In this document: positions 27,536 through 37,177 of the stretch, one piece after another
Numbering within the stretch: the stretch's first letter is position 1
Layout: each line of letters begins with the position of its first letter
Assembly (NCBI GenBank): GCA_003559215.1
Contig: PWMF01000217.1
Coordinates: forward strand, 1-64,000
Length of the DNA stretch: 64,000 nt
Direction of reading: 5' to 3'
Source: Natrialbaceae archaeon
Lineage (GTDB): Archaea > Halobacteriota > Halobacteria > Halobacteriales > Natrialbaceae
Notes under the pieces: model-generated
The model's database searches: none
The model's input: only the letters and a program-made list of their open reading frames with translations
Told to the model about the DNA's origin: nothing
Translations under genes and position numbers: made by a program

Positions 27536-29592
27536 CGTGTCTCATCCTCCGTCATGACGACCGTTCCGTCCTCGAGCACGTCGCCCGTCCAGCCCGGTGG
27601 AACGACGGTCGTGCTCTCGGCCTGTTCGAGCACTGCAGGGCCGTCGACGGTCGTCCGGGAGTGGAGTCGGTCGCGCCCGTAGACCGTCGTCGTCCGGACT
27701 CCCTCGGTGTCGGGGAAATACGCCTCGCGCGTACCGAGACGGGCGTCGCCCCTTCCTTCGTGACGAACGACCGGCGAAGCACCCCCGACGGTCGCCGACG
27801 CCCGAAGGGTGACGATCTCGACCCCTTCGTCCATCCGGTAGCCGTAGGCGCGCTCGTGGGCGGCGTGGAACCGCTCTTCGACGGCGTCGAGATCGACGGA
27901 CTCGTCAACCGGAACGGTCAGTTCGAAGCTCTGTCCGGCGTACCGACAGTCGGCGGCGCGTTCGATCCGCGCGGCGCCGGGGTCGGTGGCGTCCGCGAGC
28001 ACGCGCTCGACGAGGTCGTCGTAGACCGCGTCGACACGGTCCGGCTCCGCGTCCGCGCGGGCGAGCTGGACGGTCCGGGCGGCGTCGTAGCTCTCGTCGG
28101 CCGCGAGCAGCCCGAACGCCGAGAGCACCCCGCCGGGCCGGGGGACGACGACGCGGTCGACGCCCAGCGAGTCGGCCAGCGCCGCGGCGTGCATCGGGCC
28201 CGCACCACCGAAGGCAACCAGCGCGAACTCGCGAGGGTCGTGGCCCCGCTCGACGGTAACCGACCGAATGGTGCGGGTCATCGTCGCGTTCGCGACCCGG
28301 TAGATCCCCTGTGCGGCCTCCAGTGCACCCTCGAGGCCGGCCTCGTCGGCCAGGTCGGCGAGCGCGTCGCGGGCGGCCTCGACGTCTAAGGTCATCTCGC
28401 CACCGAGCGCGGTGTCGGGGCCGATGTAGCCCAGCACCACGTTGGCGTCGGTGACGGTCGGCTCGGTGCCGCCCTTGCCGTAGCAGACCGGACCGGGCTC
28501 GGCGCCCGCGGATCGAGGGCCGACGCGGAGTGCGCCGCCGTCGTCGACCCAGGCGACCGAGCCGCCGCCGGCGCCGACCGTGTTGACGTCGACCATCGGC
28601 GTGCGGATCGGGAGGCCGTCGATCTCGGCGTCGGTCGTCCGCTCGGCCTCTCCCTCGCGGACGAGACTCACGTCGCTCGAGGTACCACCCATGTCGAACG
28701 TGACGAGCCCCTCGACGTCGGCGTCGTCGACGGTCGCCGCGGCGCCGACGACGCCCGCCGCCGGCCCCGACAGCGTCGTCGTCACGGCGTGGTCGCGAAC
28801 CGTCTCCGGGTCGGCGATCCCGCCGTTTGCCTGCATGATCTGTGGTGCCGGGATCCCGGACGTTTCGGCCTCGTCGACCAGTCGGCCGACGTAGCGGTCG
28901 ATCGCGGGACGGACGTAGGCGTCGACCGCGGTGGTCGAGGTGCGCTCGAACTCGCGGAACTCCGCGAGCACCTCGTGAGAGGCCGAAACCGGCACCTCGA
29001 GCTCCTCGCGCAGAATTTCGGCGACTCGCCGCTCGTTGTCGGCGTCGGCGTAGGCGTGGAGCAGACAGATCGCGACGCTCTCGACGTCGTGTTCGCGCAG
29101 GGTACTCGCGAGGTCCCGAACTTCCTCGGGGTCGACCGTGCGTTCGACGCCCTCGGCCGTCGTGCGCTCGTCGACTTCGAAGCGCCGCCGTCGGGGAACC
29201 AGCGGCTCGGGTTTCTCGGCCTCGAGATCGTACAGATCGGGCCGATCCTGTCGACCGATCTCGAGGACGTCCCGGAACCCCTCGGTGGTGACGAGGGCGG
29301 TCTTCGCGCCGCCGCGCTCGAGCAGGGCGTTGACCGAGACGGTCATTGCGTGGGCGAAGGCGTCGATCTCACCCGGGTCGATCCCCGCGTCGTCGCATGC
29401 CTTCGCGATTCCCTCGAGGACGCCGACGTGCTGTCTGTCGGTCGTCGTCGGCACCTTGGCCGTGACGAGGTGGTCGTCGACGGAGAGCGCGACGTCGGTG
29501 AAGGTGCCGCCGACGTCGACGCCGATTCGAGTCTCGTCCGTGTCTGTGGGTTGCGTGTCCGTGCCTTCGTCGGATCTCGGTGTGTCGTTCAT
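27532..29592 (-). CDS. hyuA: Hydantoinase A/oxoprolinase family protein
   Basis: 'RIGVDVGGTFTDVAL..LVTAKVPTTT...ALVTTEGFRDVLEIGRQDRPDLYDL...VTFDMGGTSSDVSLVREG...LVAFGGAGPMHAAALADSLGV'. Confidence 0.96.
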   Translation of the reverse strand: MNDTPRSDEGTDTQPTDTDETRIGVDVGGTFTDVALSVDDHLVTAKVPTTTDRQHVGVLEGIAKACDDAGIDPGEIDAFAHAMTVSVNALLERGGAKTALVTTEGFRDVLEIGRQDRPDLYDLEAEKPEPLVPRRRRFEVDERTTAEGVERTVDPEEVRDLASTLREHDVESVAICLLHAYADADNERRVAEILREELEVPVSASHEVLAEFREFERTSTTAVDAYVRPAIDRYVGRLVDEAETSGIPAPQIMQANGGIADPETVRDHAVTTTLSGPAAGVVGAAATVDDADVEGLVTFDMGGTSSDVSLVREGEAERTTDAEIDGLPIRTPMVDVNTVGAGGGSVAWVDDGGALRVGPRSAGAEPGPVCYGKGGTEPTVTDANVVLGYIGPDTALGGEMTLDVEAARDALADLADEAGLEGALEAAQGIYRVANATMTRTIRSVTVERGHDPREFALVAFGGAGPMHAAALADSLGVDRVVVPRPGGVLSAFGLLAADESYDAARTVQLARADAEPDRVDAVYDDLVERVLADATDPGAARIERAADCRYAGQSFELTVPVDESVDLDAVEERFHAAHERAYGYRMDEGVEIVTLRASATVGGASPVVRHEGRGDARLGTREAYFPDTEGVRTTTVYGRDRLHSRTTVDGPAVLEQAESTTVVPPGWTGDVLEDGTVVMTEDETR

Positions 29593-29616
29593 CGTGTTTG
29601 TGAGGTCACGTGGTCG

Positions 29617-30870
29617 TTAGAGAAATCCGAAGATGAGTTCGAGTCCGTCCTGGACGATCAGGACGTCGTAGAGTGTCTGAACGCCGATAGCGATTACGAC
29701 GAGCGTGACGAGCCCGCCGAGGACGTTCTGGAGTGTGCTGTTCGTGTACTCGCCGAGCAGCCCTTCGTTGTTCATCGCGTAGATGAGGAATAGGGCGATG
29801 ACCGGCAGCAGGAGGCCGTTAGCGACCTGTGCGAAGACGATCACCTGCACCGGATCGAAACCGATCGCCGAGAAGACGACGCCGACGGAGAGGATCGTTA
29901 CCCAGATCGCCCGAAACCGGGTCGATTTGAGGTCGCGTTCCCAGCCGAGCGCGCCGGCGGTCGCGTAGGCCCCTGCGAGGGGTGCGCTCATCGCGCTCGT
30001 GAAGCCGGCCGCGAAGAGTCCGATCGCGAAGAAGGTCAGCGCGTAGCCGCCGAAGACGGGCTCGAGCTGGTCGGCCATCTCGCCGACGTCGGCGATCGTG
30101 GTCCCCTCGGGGAACACTGCAGCTGCGGTCACGACGATCGACGTCGTGATGAGTCCGCCGACGACGATCATCCCGATCGTGTCGGTGCGACACTCCGCGA
30201 GGTCGTCGGGGCCGCCCCAGCGTTCCTGGACGGTGCTGGCGTGCAAGAAGAGGTTGTAGCCGACGACGGTGGTGCCGACGAGGCCCGCGATCAAGTACGC
30301 CGATCCCTCGGGCACCGTCGGAACGAGTCCGCCACCGAGCGCGCCGAGGTCGGGCCGAACCATCACTGCGTTGAGCAGGAACGCCCCGCCCATAACGGCG
30401 ACCAGGCCGACGAAGACGCGCTCGATCAGTTTGTAGCTTCCCGACCAGAGCAGGGCGCCCGCGACGATCCCGATCAGCGGCCCCCAGACGTTCTCGCTGA
30501 CGCCGGTAATCGTCGCGAGGCCGGCCGCGCCGCCGACGATGTTGCCGGTCTGGAACGCCGCCGTCCCGATCCCGATCGCGCTGACGACGAGCAGGACTGA
30601 CGCCCACTTGGCAGCCGGATTCGAGAACTCGTCCCTGAGCGCCTCGCCGAGTCCTTCACGCGAGATCAGTCCGAGGCGCGCGCTCATTTCCTGGAGAACC
30701 ATCGTCGCCAGAATCGAGAAGGCGATCGTCCAGACGAGCACGTAGGCGTACTCCGCCCCGATGACGCTCGCGGTCGTGACGGTTCCCGGACCGACGAACG
30801 CCGCCGCGACGAGCGCGCCCGGTCCGATCGCTTTCAACCTGTCTACAATACCCATGGTGAGTGTACACAC
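29617..30870 (-). CDS. Nramp-family (SLC11-like) membrane transporter
   Basis: 'KAIGPGALVAAAFVGPGTVTTASVIGAEYAYVLVWTIAFSILATMVLQEMSARLGLISREGLGEALR'; Nramp-like fold pattern. The usual DPGN motif is replaced by GPGT. Confidence 0.9.
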   Translation of the reverse strand: MCTLTMGIVDRLKAIGPGALVAAAFVGPGTVTTASVIGAEYAYVLVWTIAFSILATMVLQEMSARLGLISREGLGEALRDEFSNPAAKWASVLLVVSAIGIGTAAFQTGNIVGGAAGLATITGVSENVWGPLIGIVAGALLWSGSYKLIERVFVGLVAVMGGAFLLNAVMVRPDLGALGGGLVPTVPEGSAYLIAGLVGTTVVGYNLFLHASTVQERWGGPDDLAECRTDTIGMIVVGGLITTSIVVTAAAVFPEGTTIADVGEMADQLEPVFGGYALTFFAIGLFAAGFTSAMSAPLAGAYATAGALGWERDLKSTRFRAIWVTILSVGVVFSAIGFDPVQVIVFAQVANGLLLPVIALFLIYAMNNEGLLGEYTNSTLQNVLGGLVTLVVIAIGVQTLYDVLIVQDGLELIFGFL

Positions 30871-30989
30871 TATCCGCTCTCCGAGAGCAGCATAAGGGTT
30901 GTTGAGCGCGAATCATACGGCTTCGACGCCGCGACCGCTCGAGTAGTCCGTCGTATGACCGAGTATGAACTCGTATGAGAAGCGCCCGG

Positions 30990-31538
30990 CTACTCGTCGC
31001 TCGAGCGCTCGGCGACGATCGTCTTCGAGACGCCGCGTTCGATCTCGAGTTCGATCGGCATCGAGGCGGTGCTGCGCTCGATGAAGCGAGTCATGAACCA
31101 CTGGATCGCCTCCGAGGGGAAGACGACGTGGTAGACCCCTCCGGTCTCGTCACGGACCTCGAGAAAGCCACAGAACGAGAGCCACTCGAGGAGTTCGTCG
31201 ATACCCTCGAACCGCGCTTCGTACTCCCTGGCGTGATAGTCCGAGACCCGGTCGGCCGCCTCGACGAACGCCGGATCGGGATCGCCACCCGCGTAGAGGT
31301 GCTCGAGAAAGGCGTGTAGGAAGTCGACGTCGAGCAGGACGTGCTCGCCCGAGGAGAGCATCCGGTAGTACTGTTCTAAGTTGTCACTCGGTCGTTCGCT
31401 CGCGGCCTCGAAATTAGCGGCGTAAAACGACAGCGCGCGGCGGACGAGTTCGCTCTGTCCCCTTCCCGTCTCGCTGGCGAGGGTCTCGAGGGCCGCCTTC
31501 GTCTCGTCGTCGAGCGAGACCGTGACGCGGTGTGTCAT
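30990..31538 (-). CDS. Ribbon-helix-helix DNA-binding protein with C-terminal sensor-like domain
   Basis: 'MTHRVTVSLDDETKAALETLASETGRGQSELVRRALSFYAAN' RHH; internal ATG at 31538. Confidence 0.85.
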   Translation of the reverse strand: MTHRVTVSLDDETKAALETLASETGRGQSELVRRALSFYAANFEAASERPSDNLEQYYRMLSSGEHVLLDVDFLHAFLEHLYAGGDPDPAFVEAADRVSDYHAREYEARFEGIDELLEWLSFCGFLEVRDETGGVYHVVFPSEAIQWFMTRFIERSTASMPIELEIERGVSKTIVAERSSDE

Positions 31539-31673
31539 GGCGTCCGAGACGAACGCGAGACGGGTATAGTTCACGAACCGCCGAGTACCGACGGCCGGTT
31601 TCCGTCTCGGGGTGATTCAGGATTCGCCGGCGCGGCGAAACCGACCGACTGCACACCGAAAGCGCCCGAAGTT

Positions 31674-32993
31674 ATGACCCCGGGGGTCCACCTACCTGAC
31701 GTGCGGCTCGTACAGTTGACGGTTCCGACGGGAAAGCGACAGACGATCCTCGAGACGCTCGACGATCGGGGGATCGACTACGTCGTCACCGACGAGGAGA
31801 GCGACCGGGACTATACGGCGGTCGTCTACTTTCCGCTGCCGGCGGCGGCGGTCGAGCCGGTGCTCGACGAACTGCAGGAAGCGGGGGTCGGGGAGGACGC
31901 CTACACGGTCGTCGTCGACGCGGAGACGGTCGTCTCTCGTCGGTTCGAGGCGTTGCGCGAGGAGTACGAGGAGGGCGACGTCGAGTCGGATCGAATCTCG
32001 AGACAGGAGCTCCAGACCGAGGCGGAGTCGCTGACGCCGACGTTCGGCGTCTACTCGACGATGACGATCATCAGTGCGATCGTCGCGACCGCCGGACTGC
32101 TGCTGGATTCGCCGGCAGTCGTCGTCGGCTCGATGGTGATCGCGCCGCTGATCGGGCCGGCGCTGGGCGCCAGCGTCGGCTCGGTGATCGACGACGAGGA
32201 TCTGTTCGTCGAGAGCCTGACCTACCAGATCATCGGGGTCGTCTTCGCGATCGGTGCGGCGGCCGTCTTCGCCTGGTCGGTACAGGTCACGAACATCGTC
32301 CCGCCCGGGCTCGAACTCGCGGAGGTCGACGAGATCTCCGAACGTCTCGCGCCCGACCTGCTCTCGCTGGCGGTCGCGCTCGGGGCCGGCGTCGCGGGGA
32401 TCGTCAGCATCGCGACGGGGATCTCCGTCGCGCTCGTCGGCGTCATGATCGCCGCGGCGCTGATCCCACCCGCCGCGGCCGCGGGAATCGCGATCGCCTG
32501 GGGCCAGCCCTCGGCGGCGATCGGGTCGACGGCGCTGGTGTTCGTCAACGTCCTCTCGGTGAACCTCGCCGGCCTGTTGACGCTATGGTATCTCGGCTAC
32601 CGTCCCGAGAACCTGTTCGCGCTCGGGGAGACCGAACAGCGGGTTCGAAAACGGGTCGTCGGACTCGTCGTGATCGTACTCGTCTTCTCGGTGTTTCTCG
32701 GGGCGATCACCTACTCCTCGTACCAGGCGGGGAGCTTCGAGGAGAACACCCGCGAGGAGATCGCACTCGCGCTCGACGAGGAGGAGTTAGAGCAGTACCG
32801 CCTGCTCGATATCGAGGTGATCATGGACGAGGACTACCCGATCCAGAGTCCCGAACGCGTGATCGTCACGATCGGGGGGCCGCCCGGCGAGACCGCGCCC
32901 GGACTGGCATCGGAACTCAATCAACGAGTCGAGCAACACGCCGACGGCGACGTCGATATCGAGATCCGGTACGTCAGTATCGTCGAGGAGTGA
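31674..32993 (+). CDS. DUF389/TIGR00341 family membrane protein
   Basis: 'VRLVQLTVPTGKRQTILETLDDRGIDYVVTDEES..TPTFGVYSTMTIISAIVATAGLLLDSPAVVVGSMVIAPLIGPALGASVG'. Start chosen at the ATG at 31674. Confidence 0.92.
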   Translation: MTPGVHLPDVRLVQLTVPTGKRQTILETLDDRGIDYVVTDEESDRDYTAVVYFPLPAAAVEPVLDELQEAGVGEDAYTVVVDAETVVSRRFEALREEYEEGDVESDRISRQELQTEAESLTPTFGVYSTMTIISAIVATAGLLLDSPAVVVGSMVIAPLIGPALGASVGSVIDDEDLFVESLTYQIIGVVFAIGAAAVFAWSVQVTNIVPPGLELAEVDEISERLAPDLLSLAVALGAGVAGIVSIATGISVALVGVMIAAALIPPAAAAGIAIAWGQPSAAIGSTALVFVNVLSVNLAGLLTLWYLGYRPENLFALGETEQRVRKRVVGLVVIVLVFSVFLGAITYSSYQAGSFEENTREEIALALDEEELEQYRLLDIEVIMDEDYPIQSPERVIVTIGGPPGETAPGLASELNQRVEQHADGDVDIEIRYVSIVEE

Positions 32994-33045
32994 GCGCTGT
33001 CCACCCCGCTGTTGGGCGTCCGCTTCTCGGACAGCTTTTCGGTTC

Positions 33046-33372
33046 TCAACGGCTCCGGAGCCGCTCGAGCGTCGATCGGGGATCGAGGCCGGACGATCGG
33101 TCGGCGTCGGTACCGTCGTCCGTCGCGTCGTCGCGTTCCGTCTCGGTCCCGTCGTCCCGTCCGAGTCGACGCCGAGCCCACGCCCGCGGCCCGCCGATAC
33201 GGTTGACGAGGTAGGTCGGGAAGTAGAGCACGAGCAGCCCGAAAAAGAGGAAGCTCGCACCCCAGGCGTAGCGCCCCGCGAAGAGGTAGTTCGCGGCGAG
33301 GAAAAACAGCGGTCCGGCGAGCGAGAAGCCGGCCGCGGTCTGTAACATCCAGAGGATTCCTGGTCCCTTCAT
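33046..33372 (-). CDS. Small membrane protein with acidic C-terminus
   Basis: MKGPGILWMLQTAAGFSLAGPLFFLAANYLFAGRYAWGASFLFFGLLVLYFPTYLVNRIGGP... Confidence 0.7.
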   Translation of the reverse strand: MKGPGILWMLQTAAGFSLAGPLFFLAANYLFAGRYAWGASFLFFGLLVLYFPTYLVNRIGGPRAWARRRLGRDDGTETERDDATDDGTDADRSSGLDPRSTLERLRSR

Positions 33373-33385
33373 CGTCCTGTGGTGT

Positions 33386-34369
33386 TCACTCCTCGAACGG
33401 CAGTTCCGGTTCGTAGCCGATCGCCTCGACGGCCGCATCGAGGACGGTCTCGACGTTCTCGCCGGTCTCGACGCTCATCTCGTAGTCGGCGGCGACGTCG
33501 GCCGTCCAATGCTCGGCGCGGTCGACCTTGTTCGCGACTGTGAACACGGGAACGTCCTCGAACTGCGCGGCGATGGCGTCCCGAAGCTCGAGTTGGGACT
33601 CGATCGGATACCCGCACTCGCCGCTGGGGTCGAGCACGACGAGCATGCAGTCGGCGAGGTGTTCGATCGCGCTCACCGCCTGCGATTCGATCTCGTTTCG
33701 ATCCTGCGGCGGGCGGTCGAGCAGGCCGGGCGTGTCAACGATCTGGTAGCGAATGTGGTCTCGTTCGAAGTGACCCAGCCCGATCCCCTTCGTCGTGAAC
33801 GGATAGGAGGCGGTCTCGCCGCGGGCGTTCGTGACGTCGTTGACGAACGACGACTTCCCGACGTTGGGATAGCCCGCGACGACGATCGTCGGCTCGTCGG
33901 GGTTGATCTCGGGGAGGTCCCGCAGGTCGTTGCGCGACTCGTTGATGTACAGCAGTTCGTCGTCGATCTGTTCGACGATGTCCGCGAGCCGAGCGAACGC
34001 CTGCTTGCGGTGCTTGCGCGCGGTGTCGATGTCGGTCTTTCGTAGCTTCGGCTGGTACTCCTGGTGGATCTCGCGGGCCTTGCGGCTGGCCCACATCGTC
34101 TCCGAGAGGCTCTGGCGCAGGCGGTCCACGTCGACGATCGCGTCCGCGATCTCGTAGTAGAACGGGTGGACGTCGTCCTCGTAGGCGAAGTCGGGCCAGG
34201 CCGTGACGACGTTCTCCAGGTTGTCGGAGATGATGTTCGCCGCGGTCTGCAGCATCGACTGCTGGGCCTCGAGGCCGCCCTTGGCCTTGCCGGCCCGCGC
34301 CGCCCGCGAGAACGCCTTGTCGATCAGCTCTTCCGACGTGGGCGTGGTCGGAAGGTCTTCGAAAATCAT
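33386..34369 (-). CDS. Nog1-type (OBG/HflX superfamily) GTPase
   Basis: Start at MIFEDLPTTPTSEELIDKAF; 'TIVVAGYPNVGKSSFVNDVTNARGETASYPFTTKGIGLGHF...IVDTPGLLDRPPQDRNEIE..VANKVDRAEHW'. The track ORF's longer N-terminus is rejected. Confidence 0.94.
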   Translation of the reverse strand: MIFEDLPTTPTSEELIDKAFSRAARAGKAKGGLEAQQSMLQTAANIISDNLENVVTAWPDFAYEDDVHPFYYEIADAIVDVDRLRQSLSETMWASRKAREIHQEYQPKLRKTDIDTARKHRKQAFARLADIVEQIDDELLYINESRNDLRDLPEINPDEPTIVVAGYPNVGKSSFVNDVTNARGETASYPFTTKGIGLGHFERDHIRYQIVDTPGLLDRPPQDRNEIESQAVSAIEHLADCMLVVLDPSGECGYPIESQLELRDAIAAQFEDVPVFTVANKVDRAEHWTADVAADYEMSVETGENVETVLDAAVEAIGYEPELPFEE

Positions 34370-34510
34370 GCCTCCAGCTAGAACCTGCGGTCGTAAAAGG
34401 TCGTTCGTTATGGCGCGGCCCTCGCGAGAGCTCCGTCCGACGACCCGACGGGTTGTATCCCGCAATATCCACGCCGAGGGCTTATGTCCGCTCGCGTCCG
34501 ACGGATCGGT

Positions 34511-34912
34511 ATGACAGACTGGCGTTCCGTCATCATCGGTTTTCTCGTCATCACCGTTCTCGGGATCGTCGGGCTCACGCTGCCGGGCGTCGGCCAGCTC
34601 GCTGCAGGACTGATCGGCGGGTTCGTCGCCGGCTACCTCGCCGGCGGGGGGCTCGGACGCGGGTTCTGGCACGGGCTGCTCGCCGGCGCCCTCGGTGGAA
34701 TCGTCGCCGGCGTGATCGTCGCGCTCGTCGTCGGCGTCGCCGGCTGGGCCGGCGGGCCGATCGGCGGCGCCATCAGCGGTCTCGCCGGGGTCGGGATCTT
34801 CCTGTTCGCGCTGGCGCTGTCGTTTATTATGGCCCTCGAGAGTGCGATCGCGGGCGCGATCGGCGGCCTGTTCAACTCGGGCGGATCCGAACCCGCCGGC
34901 CGACGGTACTAG
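34511..34912 (+). CDS. DUF5518-like small Gly-rich membrane protein
   Basis: MTDWRSVIIGFLVITVLGIVGLTLPGVGQLAAGLIGGFVAGYLAGGGLGRGFWHGLLAGALGGIVAG; ATG at 34511. Confidence 0.8.
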   Translation: MTDWRSVIIGFLVITVLGIVGLTLPGVGQLAAGLIGGFVAGYLAGGGLGRGFWHGLLAGALGGIVAGVIVALVVGVAGWAGGPIGGAISGLAGVGIFLFALALSFIMALESAIAGAIGGLFNSGGSEPAGRRY

Positions 34913-35171
34913 CGCCGTCACTGCCCGTCCTGAAGCGACTCGAACGCGGCCCGCTCGCCCGATCCCTCGCTGCATGTGGACGCCGAACCGACACTACACC
35001 GGCACCGGCGGACATTAGCCCAAGCGCGTGTGGAACAGGAACGCTACGATGACCGCCGGCATCGCAACGAACCGCCAGTCGACCGTCGCATCCAGCCCCA
35101 GAAAAGCAAGCTCAGCACCGAGGTGTTCGCCTCGAGGGCGCGTTCGATATCCCACTCCCGATCGAGTTCGG

Positions 35172-35519
35172 TCAGGCAGACGCCATCTCGCGGCAGCTCT
35201 CGACGCACTGGGGCAGGATCTCCGCGCAGGCCTGACAGTGGTCGTGGTCGTGCCCTTCGCACTCCTCGGCGCACTCCTCGCAGAGATCCGCACAGAGCTC
35301 GCCTAACTCCTCGTGGTAACTCGAGTTGCGAGCCATGAACCGGGCGTGTAGCGAGGCGATGTCGGCCACGTCCCGGCAGAGCCGGATACAGCGGGCCATC
35401 TCCTCGCCCTCGTCGACGCAGGCGTCGGCACACCACTCACAGACCTGTGCGGCCTCGAGGCAGTTGTCGATACACTCCTGCATGTGGTCGTCGGCGTGTT
35501 CGATCTGTTCGACTGTCAT
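35172..35519 (-). CDS. Cys-rich four-helix-bundle copper-binding (DUF326/Csp-like) protein
   Basis: 115 aa with about 15 Cys in spaced CxxxC/CxxC patterns: 'MQECIDNCLEAAQVCEWCADACVDEGEEMARCIRLCRDVADI..LCADLCEECAEECEGHDHDHCQACAEILPQCVESC'. Confidence 0.9.
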   Translation of the reverse strand: MTVEQIEHADDHMQECIDNCLEAAQVCEWCADACVDEGEEMARCIRLCRDVADIASLHARFMARNSSYHEELGELCADLCEECAEECEGHDHDHCQACAEILPQCVESCREMASA

Positions 35520-35599
35520 GCAGACACCCCCACACCGATCAGCGCTATCAATCTGGGCCGGGCGGCTGCAAGCGTCCGGCCCGTCGACGCTGGGACCGT

Positions 35600-35884
35600 C
35601 TAGCGCCGCGCCTCGAGTTCGGCCTCGAGCTCCTCGAGATCCATATCCTTCATCGACAGCAACACGAGCAGGTGGTAGACGATGTCGGCGGCTTCGTAGG
35701 CAATCTCGTCGCGGTCATCGTCCTTGGCCGCGAGGACGAGTTCGGTGCTCTCCTCGCCGAGTTTCTCGAGCACCGCGTTCTCCCCTTTTTCGTGGGTGAA
35801 CAGCGACGCGGTGTAGGAGTCCTCGGGTAGCGTTTCCTTGCGATCCTCGATAACGGCGAACAGGGCTTCGAGCGTGTCGTCCAT
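35600..35884 (-). CDS. hisE: Phosphoribosyl-ATP diphosphatase
   Basis: 'LEALFAVIEDRKETLPEDSYTASLFTHEKGENAVLEKLGEESTELVLAAKDDDRDEIAYEAADIVYHLLVLL'. Confidence 0.95.
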   Translation of the reverse strand: MDDTLEALFAVIEDRKETLPEDSYTASLFTHEKGENAVLEKLGEESTELVLAAKDDDRDEIAYEAADIVYHLLVLLSMKDMDLEELEAELEARR

Positions 35885-36352
35885 TCAGAACTCACCGGAG
35901 ACGTCACGGATCGATTCGAGGTGCTCGAACTTTTCCCTGTCGTCTCGGCCGTCTTCGAAGACGTCCTCGGTGACCTCGATGGGAGCGTTCGTCCGGGCGG
36001 CGAGCGCGAGCGAGTCGCTCGGGCGCGCGTCGATCACTGTCTCACCGCGGGGCGTCTGGAGGTGGAGGTCGGCGATGTAGGTGCCACCCCGGTCGTCGGC
36101 CGCAGACTCGATCTCGCTGACGACGACGCGCTCGATCCGGCTGCCGAGTTCCTCCATGACGTCGAGCAACAGGTCGTGGGTCAACGGCCGCCCGATGTCC
36201 TCGGCCTCGAGGCCGCGATCGATACTGACGGCCTCGTTGAACCCGATGAAGATCGGGACGACGTCGTCCTCGTCCTCGACCTCGAGGACGACGACGGGCA
36301 CCGGCCCTTGCGGCGTTCCCGCGACGCGGACGGCGTCGATAGCTGCATCCAT
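35885..36352 (-). CDS. Bifunctional nuclease (DUF151) family protein
   Basis: Start at MDAAIDAVRVAGTPQGPVPVVVLEVEDEDDVVPIFIGFNEAVSIDRGLEAEDIGRPLTHDLLLDVMEELG; 'IDARPSDSLALAARTNAPIEV'. Confidence 0.92.
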   Translation of the reverse strand: MDAAIDAVRVAGTPQGPVPVVVLEVEDEDDVVPIFIGFNEAVSIDRGLEAEDIGRPLTHDLLLDVMEELGSRIERVVVSEIESAADDRGGTYIADLHLQTPRGETVIDARPSDSLALAARTNAPIEVTEDVFEDGRDDREKFEHLESIRDVSGEF

Positions 36353-36450
36353 AGACGGACCGACGTGTGGCAGCGGAAAAACGTGTTCGGTCGCATGTGC
36401 TTGCACGAGCGGCGACGGCCCGCCGCGAGATTCGAGATCGGTCGGGCGAA

Positions 36451-37068
36451 CTACGCGGAACCCTCGAGTTCCGGTCCGATCGACTCTTCGTTCTCGAAGA
36501 AGGCCAGGCCGTGGAGCCGGCTGTCGGGGGTCAACTCGGGGTGGAAGGCGGTGGCAACGACGGGGCCGTCCCGCACCGCGACCGGACGGCCGTCCCAGCG
36601 TGCGAGCACGTCGGCGTCGCCGACGTCGTCGACGGCGGGCGCGCGGATGAACACCGCCGGGAACGGTTCGGCGAGCCCGTCGATCTCGAGGGGCGCCTCG
36701 AAGCTGTCCTTCTGTCGCCCGAAGGCGTTGCGCTCGACCGACGCGTCGATCAGGCCGAGCTCGTCGACGCGGTCGTCGTTCGCGTCGCTCGAGGCGACGA
36801 TCAGGCCGGCACAAGTCGCAAGCAGGGGCTTCTCGGCCGCGACGTGGCCGCGGATTTCACCGGCGATCCCCTCGCCGTGGACGAGCCGCGAGATCGTCGT
36901 CGACTCGCCGCCGGGCATCGCGAGCAGGTCGCAGTCAGGGACGATCCCCGACTCGCGGATCTCGCGGACGGTAACCTCCCGCCCGTGGGCTCGCGCGGCG
37001 CGCTCGATCGCGTCGGCGTGTGCGTCGACGTTGCCCTGAACGGCGACGACGCCGGCGGTCAGTGACAT
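36451..37068 (-). CDS. pdxT: Pyridoxal 5'-phosphate synthase glutaminase subunit
   Basis: 'AGVVAVQGNVDAHADAIERA...LLAMPGGESTTISRLV...LLATCAGLIVAS...PVVATAFHPELTPD'. Confidence 0.95.
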   Translation of the reverse strand: MSLTAGVVAVQGNVDAHADAIERAARAHGREVTVREIRESGIVPDCDLLAMPGGESTTISRLVHGEGIAGEIRGHVAAEKPLLATCAGLIVASSDANDDRVDELGLIDASVERNAFGRQKDSFEAPLEIDGLAEPFPAVFIRAPAVDDVGDADVLARWDGRPVAVRDGPVVATAFHPELTPDSRLHGLAFFENEESIGPELEGSA

Positions 37069-37177
37069 GGCTGTCGGGTACGGAGCGGACGGTCAAAAAC
37101 GCCGCGTCACGGATGCGGCTCGAGCGCTCCGGCGGCGTGGCTATCGAAACGCTCGTCGATAACGGCGGGGGCGAGGA

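Noticed and set aside
33386-34975. 529-aa version of the Nog1-like GTPase
   Set aside because: N-terminal ~200 residues are low-complexity shadow sequence overlapping the DUF5518-like gene; true start at 34369.
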